NCBI RefSeq assembly: GCF_030678915.1
Contig: NZ_JAUUTZ010000003.1
Coordinates: 62,001 to 126,000 of the forward strand
Source: Paracoccus wurundjeri
GTDB taxonomy: Bacteria > Pseudomonadota > Alphaproteobacteria > Rhodobacterales > Rhodobacteraceae
Direction: 5' to 3'
Length of the DNA: 64,000 nucleotides
This document shows, in pieces, positions 23,591-32,152 of this stretch. Numbering within the stretch: the stretch's first letter is position 1; each line of letters opens with the position of its first letter. The translations under genes were made by a program, and so were the position numbers. The notes under the pieces are model-generated. The model did not search any database and was not told the origin of the DNA. It was given only the letters and a program-made list of their open reading frames with translations.

Positions 23591-26512
23591 ATGAGCGCCG
23601 AGACACCCGATTACCGCGATACCGTTTTCCTGCCCCAGACCGACTTTCCGATGCGCGCCGGTCTGCCCGCGCGAGAGCCCGACTGGCTGGCCCGCTGGGA
23701 ACGCATCGGAATCTATGACCGGCTGCGCGAGCGGGCAGGGGATCGCAAGCCGTTCATTCTGCATGACGGCCCTCCCTATGCGAATGGCAACCTGCATATC
23801 GGGCACGCGCTGAACAAGGTTCTGAAGGATTTCATCACCCGCAGTCAGCAGATGATGGGGCGCGATTCGCGCTATGTGCCGGGCTGGGACTGTCACGGCT
23901 TGCCGATCGAGTGGAAGATCGAAGAGCAATACCGCGCCAAGGGGCAGGACAAGGATGCCGTGGATGTCGTCGAGTTCCGCCGCCAGTGCCGCCGTTTCGC
24001 GGACGAGTGGATCGACATCCAGCGGCAGGAATTCAAGCGGCTGGGCGTGACCGGAAAGTGGGAGGAGCCCTATCTGACCATGAATTTTCATGCCGAGGCG
24101 GTGATCGCGGCGGAATTCATGAAGCTGCTGATGAACGGCTCGCTTTATCAGGGCAGCAAGCCGGTCATGTGGTCGCCGGTCGAAAAGACCGCGCTGGCCG
24201 AGGCCGAGGTCGAATATCATGACAAGGAAAGCGATACGATCTGGGTTCGCTTTCCGGTTCTGAACGGGGAAGAAGCCGGGCTGGGCGCCTGCGATGTTGT
24301 GATCTGGACGACGACGCCCTGGACGATTCCGTCCAACAAGGGCGTGGTTTACGGGGCCGATTATTCCTATGGCCTTTACGAGGTGACCGGCCGTCCCGAG
24401 GAATGCTGGGCCAGGATCGGTGACCGTTACCTGCTGGCCGACAAGCTGGCCGAAGGGGTGCTGGCCAAGGCGCGCCTGGAACCCGACATGTATCGGCGTA
24501 TTGGTGACGTGAATGCCGAAACCCTTGCAGGGTTGCGGCTTGCCCACCCGCTTGCAGGGGTCGAGGGTGGAGAGGGCGAATGGGATGCCCCGCGCGATTT
24601 CCGTGCCGCGCCCTTCGTGACCGATGAGGAGGGGACGGGTTTCGTTCACTGTGCCCCCAGCCACGGCATGGAAGAATTCGAGATGTATCGCGATGCCGGG
24701 ATGCTGGCCGAGGTCATCACCTATAACGTGCTGGAGGATGGCAGTTACCGCGAGGATCTGCCGCTGTTCGGCGGCAAGCAGATCCTTAGGCCGAACGGCA
24801 AGGAGGGCAATGCCAACCGCGCGGTGATAGAGGCTTTGATCGCTTCCGGAAAATTGTTGGCACGCGGCAAGATCAAGCACAGCTATCCGCATAGCTGGCG
24901 CTCGAAAGCGCCGCTGATCTATCGCAATACGGCGCAATGGTTCGCCTCCATCGACAAGGCGCTGGATGACGGCATGGGCGAATATGGCGATACCATCCGC
25001 GCGCGGGCATTGGCGTCGATCGACCAGCTTGTGAAATGGACCCCGCAATCCGGGCGCAACCGGATCCATGCGATGGTCGAAAACCGGCCTGATTGGGTGC
25101 TGTCGCGTCAGCGGGCATGGGGCGTGGCATTGACCTGTTTTATCAGGAAGGGCGCCATGCCGACTGACGATGATTTCCTGCTTAGGAATCAAGCGGTCAA
25201 TGATCGTATCGTCGAAGCTTTCGAGGCCGAAGGCGCGGATGTCTGGTATCAGAACGGTTTCAAGGCGCGTATGCTGGACGATATCGCCGACCCGGCTGAT
25301 TACGATCAGGTCATGGATGTGCTGGATGTGTGGTTCGATTCGGGTTCTACCCATGCTTTCGTGATCCGCGACCGCGAGGATGGCAGCCCCGACGGCATCG
25401 CCGATCTGTATCTGGAAGGCACCGACCAGCATCGCGGCTGGTTCCAGTCCTCGCTTCTGCAAGCCTGTGCGACGAGGGGCCGCGCGCCCTATCGCGGCGT
25501 GCTGACGCATGGTTTCACGCTGGACGCCAAGGGCATGAAAATGTCCAAATCGCTGGGAAATACCATCGTCCCGGCCGAGGTCGTGAAACAATATGGCGCG
25601 GATATTCTGCGGCTATGGGTGGCGCAGGTGGATTACACCGCCGACAGTCGCATCGGCCCCGAGATCCTGAAGGGAACGGCGGACAGTTATCGCCGCTTGC
25701 GCAATACCCTGCGCTTCATGCTGGGCAATCTGGCCGGGTTCGATGAGGATGAAAAATTGCCCCTGGCGGACATGCCCGAGCTGGAGCAATGGGTTCTGCA
25801 CCGGCTTGCGCAGCTTGATCATGCGGTGCGCGGCGGCTATGATGCCTATGATTTCCAGGGCGTATTTCAGAAGCTGTTCCAATTTTGCACGGTCGATCTG
25901 TCATCCTTCTATTTCGACATTCGCAAGGATGCGCTGTATTGCGACGCGCCCGGCAGCAATCGCCGCCGCGCTGCAAGAACGGTTCTGGATATCCTGTTTC
26001 ATCGCTTGGTGACATGGCTTGCCCCGATCCTGCCGTTCACGACCGAGGATGTCTGGTTGTCGCGCTTCCCGTCCGAGGATGATTCCGTTCATTTGCACGA
26101 CTTCCCCGACACTCCGGCGGATTGGCTGAACGAGCCACTTGCACTGAAATGGGAACAGGTGCGCCGCGCGCGCCGGGTCGTGACGGCTGCGCTTGAGATC
26201 CGGCGAAGCGACAAGACGATCGGAGCCAGCCTTGAAGCCGCTCCGATCGTCCATGTCGAGGATGCCGAGATGCTGACAGCGCTGAAATCAGTGAATTTCG
26301 CCGATATCTGCATCGTATCGGACCTTTCTCTGACCGCTGACCCGATCCCGAACGAGGCATTCCGCATGACTGAAATTTCGGGCATTGGCGCGGTCTTTGA
26401 ACTGGCCGAGGGCAGTAAATGTCAGCGTTGCTGGAAAATCCTGCCCGATGTCGGCAGTCATCGGAATCCGGGTGTCTGCGCGCGCTGCGACGAGGTTCTG
26501 GGCGACGACTGA
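23591..26512 (+). CDS. ileS: Isoleucyl-tRNA synthetase
   Basis: 973 residues, normal for the bacterial enzyme. It charges tRNA-Ile with isoleucine and edits valine. The class I motifs are at HIGH 69-72 (PPYANGNLHIGHAL) and KMSKS 650-654. A C-terminal zinc finger is complete: KCQRCWK and CARCDE. The editing domain is recognisable by WTTTPWTIPSNKGV. The start at 23591 follows AAGGAACG. It is monocistronic by spacing, 119 bases from the convergent next gene. Confidence 0.98.
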   Translation: MSAETPDYRDTVFLPQTDFPMRAGLPAREPDWLARWERIGIYDRLRERAGDRKPFILHDGPPYANGNLHIGHALNKVLKDFITRSQQMMGRDSRYVPGWDCHGLPIEWKIEEQYRAKGQDKDAVDVVEFRRQCRRFADEWIDIQRQEFKRLGVTGKWEEPYLTMNFHAEAVIAAEFMKLLMNGSLYQGSKPVMWSPVEKTALAEAEVEYHDKESDTIWVRFPVLNGEEAGLGACDVVIWTTTPWTIPSNKGVVYGADYSYGLYEVTGRPEECWARIGDRYLLADKLAEGVLAKARLEPDMYRRIGDVNAETLAGLRLAHPLAGVEGGEGEWDAPRDFRAAPFVTDEEGTGFVHCAPSHGMEEFEMYRDAGMLAEVITYNVLEDGSYREDLPLFGGKQILRPNGKEGNANRAVIEALIASGKLLARGKIKHSYPHSWRSKAPLIYRNTAQWFASIDKALDDGMGEYGDTIRARALASIDQLVKWTPQSGRNRIHAMVENRPDWVLSRQRAWGVALTCFIRKGAMPTDDDFLLRNQAVNDRIVEAFEAEGADVWYQNGFKARMLDDIADPADYDQVMDVLDVWFDSGSTHAFVIRDREDGSPDGIADLYLEGTDQHRGWFQSSLLQACATRGRAPYRGVLTHGFTLDAKGMKMSKSLGNTIVPAEVVKQYGADILRLWVAQVDYTADSRIGPEILKGTADSYRRLRNTLRFMLGNLAGFDEDEKLPLADMPELEQWVLHRLAQLDHAVRGGYDAYDFQGVFQKLFQFCTVDLSSFYFDIRKDALYCDAPGSNRRRAARTVLDILFHRLVTWLAPILPFTTEDVWLSRFPSEDDSVHLHDFPDTPADWLNEPLALKWEQVRRARRVVTAALEIRRSDKTIGASLEAAPIVHVEDAEMLTALKSVNFADICIVSDLSLTADPIPNEAFRMTEISGIGAVFELAEGSKCQRCWKILPDVGSHRNPGVCARCDEVLGDD

Positions 26513-26631
26513 TCCCGCAGGATTGACGGGCTTCGCCGATGGCCATGCTGTAACCTTGCGGCACCGCCATCGGCTGCAAGAAGAAATATGCGGCTGCGCA
26601 ACAAGCCGGTGACGTTTGTGTCGGGATGCGT

Positions 26632-27588
26632 TTACCCGCGCGGAGCAGCGGCACGGCGCAAACGGTCACTTATGGCCAGCCCTACACCTTGCTGCGGAAT
26701 CGGTGCGACGGCGATGCGGTCCGCGCCGGTCTCGTCCGCGCGGTGCATCAGGTCAAACAGGTTCCTCGCGGCCTCCGCCAGATCGCCGGTATGGCTGAGG
26801 TTGAAGACCGCCGCCGCAGCCCCCATGCCTGTGATCGGCTCCGGACCGAAGGCAAGCAGTACCTCGTCCGGTTCAACCTTTCTGGCATTCAATCGAAGCG
26901 CGGCCCTTGGCGCGTAATGAGAACTCAATGTGCCCGGCGACAGCCTGACATCATCGCTGTCGGCCTCGATCACGAGCATATCCGTTGCCGCCGCAATGTC
27001 TTCTGCGGTCAGCGCCCCTTGACGCAAGATCGCCAACCCGGCTTCGCCCGCCCGTAGCACGGTCGATTCGACGCCCAATCTGGTAGGGCCTCCATCCACG
27101 ATCAGCGAAACCCGATCCCCCAGATCCTCGACGACATGCCGGGCGGTCGTGGGGCTGATACGTCCCGATGTATTCGCGCTTGGTGCGGCAACCGGCAGCC
27201 CCAATTCAGCAATCACCTTATGTGCAAAGCCCGCAGGCGCGCGCAACGCAGCCAGTTCCTGTCCCGCGGTAGAACTGCGGTCGATGCCGCCTTGCCGCAA
27301 GGGCAGGATCAGCGTCAGGGGGCCGGGCCAGAAGATTTCGGCCAGTTTCCGCGACACGGGGTCGAAATCCGCATATTCTTGGGCCATGGCCAGATCCGCG
27401 ACATGGGAGATCAACGGATTGCTGGATGGCCTGCCCTTCGCCGCATAGATTCGCGCGATAGCTTCGGACGAGGTTGACAGGCCCGCAAGCCCATAGACCG
27501 TTTCGGTCGGCAGAGCCACCAGTTCGTGCCGTTTCAGCGTCGCGACAGCCAGTGAAACCGCATCCGCAGAGTTGCTGTCGATTATCAT
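26632..27588 (-). CDS. tsaC: L-threonylcarbamoyladenylate synthase (Sua5/YwlC type)
   Basis: 318 residues, the long Sua5 form. It makes threonylcarbamoyl-AMP from Thr, bicarbonate and ATP for the t6A modification of tRNAs reading ANN codons. The YrdC domain shows VALPTETVYGLAG near residue 26, AAKGRPSSNPLISHV, and ANTSGRISPTTARHV. The C-terminal Sua5 domain begins near residue 205 (SPGTLSSHYAPRAALRL). It starts inside the stop of the upstream sugar kinase (ATGA, 27585-27588), so the two are co-translated, a pairing without an evident metabolic reason. Confidence 0.92.
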   Translation of the reverse strand: MIIDSNSADAVSLAVATLKRHELVALPTETVYGLAGLSTSSEAIARIYAAKGRPSSNPLISHVADLAMAQEYADFDPVSRKLAEIFWPGPLTLILPLRQGGIDRSSTAGQELAALRAPAGFAHKVIAELGLPVAAPSANTSGRISPTTARHVVEDLGDRVSLIVDGGPTRLGVESTVLRAGEAGLAILRQGALTAEDIAAATDMLVIEADSDDVRLSPGTLSSHYAPRAALRLNARKVEPDEVLLAFGPEPITGMGAAAAVFNLSHTGDLAEAARNLFDLMHRADETGADRIAVAPIPQQGVGLAISDRLRRAAAPRG

Positions 27589-28505
27589 TGCGGTGCCTCG
27601 ACGGCTTCGGGAACCAATGCGCCGTGATGCATGATGACCCTGCTGCTAAGCTGGTGCCCGGCGCGAATCGCAGTTTCGATATCCGCCTGTTGTATCTGGG
27701 CGGCCAAAAAGCCGGCATTGAAACTGTCGCCCGCCGAGGTGGTATCCACCGGATTCATGCGCTTCAGATCATCGATCACCCCTGCGCCCTGATTGCCGCC
27801 GAAATGGATCGCGCCTCCTCCTGCTTTCACGATGACTTGCCCGGCTCCCAGCTTCAGATAACGCGCGATGGTCGCATCGGGATCGGTATCCCCGAAATAT
27901 TCGCTTTCATCGTCGAAACTGGGCAGGATCAGGTTCGCTTCGGCGGCGACGGCCTCAATCCGGTCACACATGACGCGGGTATCGGGCCAGAGACGAGGGC
28001 GCAGATTCGGATCGAAAATGATCCGGGTGCCTTTGGCCCGTGCCTCGCGCACGGCCTGAATGAGTGCGGCCCGCCCCTCATCGGGCAGAATTGCGACCGT
28101 GATTCCCGACAGATAGGCGATTTCTGCGCGCGAGACTGCATTCGTAAGCGCCGCACTATCCTTGGCCAGCAATCTTGCTGCGGAATTTTCGCGCCAATAG
28201 CTGAAACTGCGTTCACCGTCCTGCAGCGAGATCGCATAAAGCCCGATTTCGCGGTGATCGTCGCGGCCGACATGCTCGGTACCGATACTCTCGCTGTTCA
28301 GGAAATCAACCATCATCTGCGAGAACTCGCCTGTGCCGACCCGGGTGAAATAGCTGACATGCCAATCGGATGGCAGAAGGCGGCGCAGATACCATGCCGT
28401 GTTCAGCGTATCGCCCGCAATGCCGACTTTCCAATGCCCCTGGGAATCTATTTTCGACAATTCGACCATAGCTTCGCCAATGGACAGGATCGTGGCTTCG
28501 GACAT
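27585..28505 (-). CDS. kdgK: PfkB-family sugar kinase, probably 2-keto-3-deoxygluconate kinase
   Basis: 306 residues of the ribokinase/PfkB family. The N-terminal sheet begins ILSIGEAMVELSK, followed by the substrate-side GIAGDTLNTAWYLRRL. The C-terminal signature NPVDTTSAGDSFNAGFL carries the catalytic Asp and anion hole. FSYWRENSAARLL resembles KDG kinases, which phosphorylate KDG in Entner-Doudoroff or hexuronate breakdown. The substrate is by resemblance only. It overlaps the downstream tsaC start. The 413-base upstream gap contains an inverted repeat that may regulate it. Confidence 0.8.
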   Translation of the reverse strand: MSEATILSIGEAMVELSKIDSQGHWKVGIAGDTLNTAWYLRRLLPSDWHVSYFTRVGTGEFSQMMVDFLNSESIGTEHVGRDDHREIGLYAISLQDGERSFSYWRENSAARLLAKDSAALTNAVSRAEIAYLSGITVAILPDEGRAALIQAVREARAKGTRIIFDPNLRPRLWPDTRVMCDRIEAVAAEANLILPSFDDESEYFGDTDPDATIARYLKLGAGQVIVKAGGGAIHFGGNQGAGVIDDLKRMNPVDTTSAGDSFNAGFLAAQIQQADIETAIRAGHQLSSRVIMHHGALVPEAVEAPQ

Positions 28506-28918
28506 GGGTGGTCTCCGTATTCAGGTTTTCCGGAATGCATGGCGTCTGGAATGGCGATTTACAAGCCTTACGGGGGCCCCTGATCTATGTGGCAGCATGA
28601 TTGCTGTAACGGAAACCGCGTGGTCGTCCATTTGCCTGGCGATGCATAGGTAAAATTACCTAAGTAGTTTTGCGAATATACGTCCGATTCATACCTTTGT
28701 ATAACCCGTACAGTTGCCCAAGCGTAAGTATCGAGTGCCTAATGTTATCTGTCGGGCGATGGTTTAAAGAGTAACTTTGTAACGAGTCCATTGATAACCC
28801 TGATCGTGTGAGCAGTGGGTGATCACACGATATCAGGCGCATTAAAGAGAGTAATTTTAAAACATCGCCGGGGTTTGGTGTAAAAAAACTCCTGACCTCG
28901 GCGGTCTTTCGGCAAATG
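28506..28918. promoter_or_regulatory. 413-base AT-rich gap upstream of the sugar kinase, with a long inverted repeat
   Basis: No gene is supported; a 60-codon frame at 28660-28842 looks like chance. An inverted repeat spans 28799-28837: 13 paired positions (CCTGATCGTGTGA and its complement with a 2-base bulge) around an 11-base spacer, of which 9 bp (28803-28811 / 28823-28831) pair without interruption. A second, weaker hairpin (about 28867-28905, one mismatch) lies just after the response-regulator stop and could terminate the leftward two-component operon. The promoter for the kinase should lie at 28520-28700. Confidence 0.5.
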
Positions 28919-29530
28919 CTATCTGGTTAGCGCCATCAGTTCAACGACCGAGCAGACATCCAGCTTCTCAAGTATCCGCGCGCGGTGATTGTCCACGGTT
29001 CGCGGACTGATATTCAGGTGCCGCCCGATCTCTTTGCTTGAAACCTCGGAGGGGTGTGAGATCATATGCTCGACGATTTCGCGTTCGCGCGGGGTTAATC
29101 GTGAAAAACGCTCTTGCAGGACGCGGTTTTTTCGATTGTCGGCATGCATGCTTTGGGCAAGCGAAAGAGCGCTGTGTATACAATCCATCAATTCCGACTG
29201 GCGGAATGGTTTTTCAAGAAAATCGACGGCGCCGCCTTTCATCGCCTGTACGGATTCAGGGATGCCGCCATGTCCGGTGATGAAAATGATCGGCGTCGAA
29301 TAACCGTTCGCGGTCAGGTGCTTCTGAAGTTCCAGCCCGGTCATGTCGGGCATTCCCTGATCCAATATCAGGCAGGCGATCCGATCCCGGTCGTAGCTTT
29401 CAAGAAATTCGGCAGCGGTGGCAAAACCTTCGGCCTCATAGCCACGGATCCGCATCGCTCTTAACAGTGAAGATCTGATGTCGGCGTCATCGTCGACGAT
29501 ATATATCAACTGGGATGCATCAACTGTCAT
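28919..29530 (-). CDS. FixJ/NarL-type response regulator
   Basis: 203 residues from ATG 29530 (AGGGAAGAG upstream); a start at 29551 is possible. The receiver domain is complete: acidic pocket IVDDDADIRSS, phospho-acceptor Asp57 in LILDQGMPDMTG, Thr in IFITGHGG, and Lys in FLEKPF. A LuxR-type helix-turn-helix follows (LTPREREIVEHMIS, SSKEIGRHLNISPRTVDNHR). It pairs with the histidine kinase gene 68 bases upstream on the same strand. The LDQGMPDMTG form and PAS-kinase partner resemble FixLJ, TodST and DctSR systems. Targets are unknown; the RTX gene upstream is one candidate. Confidence 0.9.
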   Translation of the reverse strand: MTVDASQLIYIVDDDADIRSSLLRAMRIRGYEAEGFATAAEFLESYDRDRIACLILDQGMPDMTGLELQKHLTANGYSTPIIFITGHGGIPESVQAMKGGAVDFLEKPFRQSELMDCIHSALSLAQSMHADNRKNRVLQERFSRLTPREREIVEHMISHPSEVSSKEIGRHLNISPRTVDNHRARILEKLDVCSVVELMALTR

Positions 29531-29598
29531 CTCTTCCCTATCCTGCAGCAATGACCCGGTCTGCGAGGCACTATTTACAATATTGTCGATTACATGGT

Positions 29599-31956
29599 TC
29601 AGGTGTCTGGTGCCAGCCTATCGGATTCATTCGTTAAATCGCCGGCCCCCTCCTGCGGGACAGGCAATGTAAAACAGAAACGCGCGCCGTCCATATAAGT
29701 TGCGTCCTGCCACAATTTGCCGCCATTCGCCTCGATCATCGTACGGCAAATTGACAGGCCAAGACCCATCCCGTTCGGTTTGGTGGTCTCGAATTCCGAG
29801 AAGAGTTCGATGCCCGGATCGATCCCCGGTCCGTCATCCTCGACGGTGACCGTCAGTGTCCCGTCCTGCTGGCGTGTCGTGACCGTTACACTTCGATTGG
29901 CAAGGTTGTTTTCGCCAATGGCCTCGACCGCGTTTCTCAGCAGATTCACGATGACCTGCGCAATCTGAATGCGATTGGCGCTGACCGGAGGAAGTCCGTT
30001 GGTTTGGACCCGAATGCTTACGCCTGCCTCGGTCGCCTCGGGCTGGACGAGACGTCTGGATTGTTCGATCAGTTCGGCGATATCGAATTTCGTAAAGTTT
30101 GAGGCATCCTTCATGATGAAACCGCGCAAGGCCCGAATGATGTCGCCTGCGCGAATGGATTGCTGTTCGACTTCCGTCAGGATTTCCCGCAACTCGACAG
30201 GTGTTTCCTTCATCGATTCCAGGATCAGCAGCGCCGAGTCCATGTTCTGAGCGATGGCTGCCAATGGCTGGTTCAGTTCATGGGCCAGACCCGCAGCCAT
30301 TTGTCCCAAAGTATGCCCTCGCGACAGATGAATAAGATCGCGATTCAGGCGCGCGATCTGCTTTTCACGCGCCTTGCTTTCCGTGATATCCTCCAATGTG
30401 ATCACCGCATGCAGCGGATCGCCGTTATGATCGCGGATCAGAATGGCATTGACCGCGACATCGATAGTTTGTCCATCCTTGCGAATGAAGCGGGCATCGT
30501 GCCGCGTCGCCGAACCGTCACTGGTCGAGAAGAAATCCGGGCTGATATGCGAGCGGTCATCCGGATGGATCAGGTCTGCATAGCGCATCGCTTTCACCTC
30601 CCGCAGATGATAGCCGGTAAGTTCACAGAATTTCGCATTCACCTTGAGCAGATCGCCGGTTTTCGGTGCGGTCTGGGCCATTGCTCGTGATGACAGATCA
30701 AATGTCTGGCCATATTCGGCTTCGGTTTTCTTGCGTGCCACGATCTGCTGCATCAGCGTTTCATTGGCATTTGCCAGCTCCTTATAGGTTTTCGGAGCCG
30801 GCTCGGTCGGGTCGATCTCTCCCTGTGCGATCAGTGCCGAGCGGATCGCGAATGCGCGCACGGGCCGATGGATATAATTCGCAAGCGCCAGTCCCGCCAC
30901 ACCGGTCAGGATCGCGACCATGACGGCGATCCAGATGCTGGTTGTCCGGTTATCCGTCAGTCCGCCGATAAAATCCAGTTCAGGCGCATAGACGGCAACG
31001 GTCCAGGGCAGATCCTCATCGATGATCTGCGTGAATGTCGAAATATAGGTTTCGCCGCCATACTCGAATTTGGAAAAACGCTCGCGGCCCTGAGCCGCTT
31101 TGATGCCGCTTCCCAGCCACGAGAACGCTTCCCGCGCGATTTCGTCGTCGAATTCGCGGATATTGGGAAACCGTATCGTGCCATCCCGGTCCTGGGTTTT
31201 CAGAAGCTCGCTGTTGGGGTGGGCGATGACGTCGCCATTGTGATTGATGATCAGGGCTTTACCGGACTCTCCGATCCTCAATTGCGCCAGAAATTCGGAT
31301 ATGCTGCTGATTTCAATATCGACACCGACGACGCCGCGAATGCCCTTGTCAGGGCTCCTGACCGGCGCGGCCAGGGTGATACCGGGCTGTCGCGCGGTGA
31401 AGAAGATATATGGATCGGTCCAGACCGTGGTCAAAGCCATTTCCGCCCGCTGATACCAGTTGCGGTCTCTGGGATCGAAGGTGTCGGTCGGGTCGACCTT
31501 GCTTGTGACCAGTGAGAAATCGGCGTTTCGCCAGAAATGTTCGCTATGGCGTTTTCCGTCCTTAACCTTGATGATCTTGGTTCGATAGGGAGCCGGGCCG
31601 GAATCGCGCATGACAAAGACGAAGCAGCCATCCTCGAGCCCGAAATAAAGGGCCGAGAATTGTGGTGTGACCTTGAGCTGCTGAAACAGGAAGCGTTCGA
31701 GCAATTGGAGGTTGTCGCTGCCGAGGATCCGCATTTCGGACAGGCCGGCCGCAAATTCAGCGGCGCTGCGGGCCGGGTGCAGGAAACCCCTGGAATGTTC
31801 GGTGGCGTTGGTGCCGACATCGCCAAGGATCAGCCTCGCATGATTCAGCATTGCCCGTTCGGACGTGACATAGGACGTGAACACGACGGCAAGCACGGCA
31901 ACAAGCTGAAGACCTGCCAGGCCGATCGCCAACACTGCTCCTAGCGAGATTTTCAT
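29599..31956 (-). CDS. Cache-PAS sensor histidine kinase
   Basis: 785 residues from ATG 31956. Residues 5-30 form the first membrane helix, followed by a long periplasmic Cache-type domain (FDPRDRNWYQRAEMA and TVWTDPYIFFTARQPGITLA are diagnostic) to about residue 320. A second membrane helix (TSIWIAVMVAILTGVAGLAL) leads to a PAS domain with DDRSHI and RKDGQTIDVAVNAI. The HisKA domain carries His559 in GLAHELNQPLAA, and the ATPase domain shows N-box LRNAVEAI, EDDGPGID and GMGLGLSICRTMIEANGG. Cache domains usually sense small organic acids or amino acids in the periplasm. It probably phosphorylates the adjacent FixJ-type regulator. Confidence 0.92.
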   Translation of the reverse strand: MKISLGAVLAIGLAGLQLVAVLAVVFTSYVTSERAMLNHARLILGDVGTNATEHSRGFLHPARSAAEFAAGLSEMRILGSDNLQLLERFLFQQLKVTPQFSALYFGLEDGCFVFVMRDSGPAPYRTKIIKVKDGKRHSEHFWRNADFSLVTSKVDPTDTFDPRDRNWYQRAEMALTTVWTDPYIFFTARQPGITLAAPVRSPDKGIRGVVGVDIEISSISEFLAQLRIGESGKALIINHNGDVIAHPNSELLKTQDRDGTIRFPNIREFDDEIAREAFSWLGSGIKAAQGRERFSKFEYGGETYISTFTQIIDEDLPWTVAVYAPELDFIGGLTDNRTTSIWIAVMVAILTGVAGLALANYIHRPVRAFAIRSALIAQGEIDPTEPAPKTYKELANANETLMQQIVARKKTEAEYGQTFDLSSRAMAQTAPKTGDLLKVNAKFCELTGYHLREVKAMRYADLIHPDDRSHISPDFFSTSDGSATRHDARFIRKDGQTIDVAVNAILIRDHNGDPLHAVITLEDITESKAREKQIARLNRDLIHLSRGHTLGQMAAGLAHELNQPLAAIAQNMDSALLILESMKETPVELREILTEVEQQSIRAGDIIRALRGFIMKDASNFTKFDIAELIEQSRRLVQPEATEAGVSIRVQTNGLPPVSANRIQIAQVIVNLLRNAVEAIGENNLANRSVTVTTRQQDGTLTVTVEDDGPGIDPGIELFSEFETTKPNGMGLGLSICRTMIEANGGKLWQDATYMDGARFCFTLPVPQEGAGDLTNESDRLAPDT

Positions 31957-32152
31957 GGTCAGATTTTCCGGTTGCGAGACAATTGACAATCGAGACGTTA
32001 AGCTGACGCACATTACTGCAATGTAAGGGCTGGGCCAAGAACGGCGCGGAATGCGGCGGGCTTTCCGTTGCGGTAGGGTTCGGGCCGGATGCGGAACTTC
32101 GCCGAAGAGGGATCCTGTCCCGCAAGGCGAGGCAATAGGGGTGGCTTCAAAC

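Noticed and set aside
23504..25591. A 695-codon antisense frame opposite ileS
   Set aside because: Long only because of third-position GC bias in ileS; no domain, no promoter context.
28660..28842. A 60-codon frame in the AT-rich gap before the sugar kinase
   Set aside because: It overlaps the inverted repeat, has no ribosome site and no similarity that I recognise.
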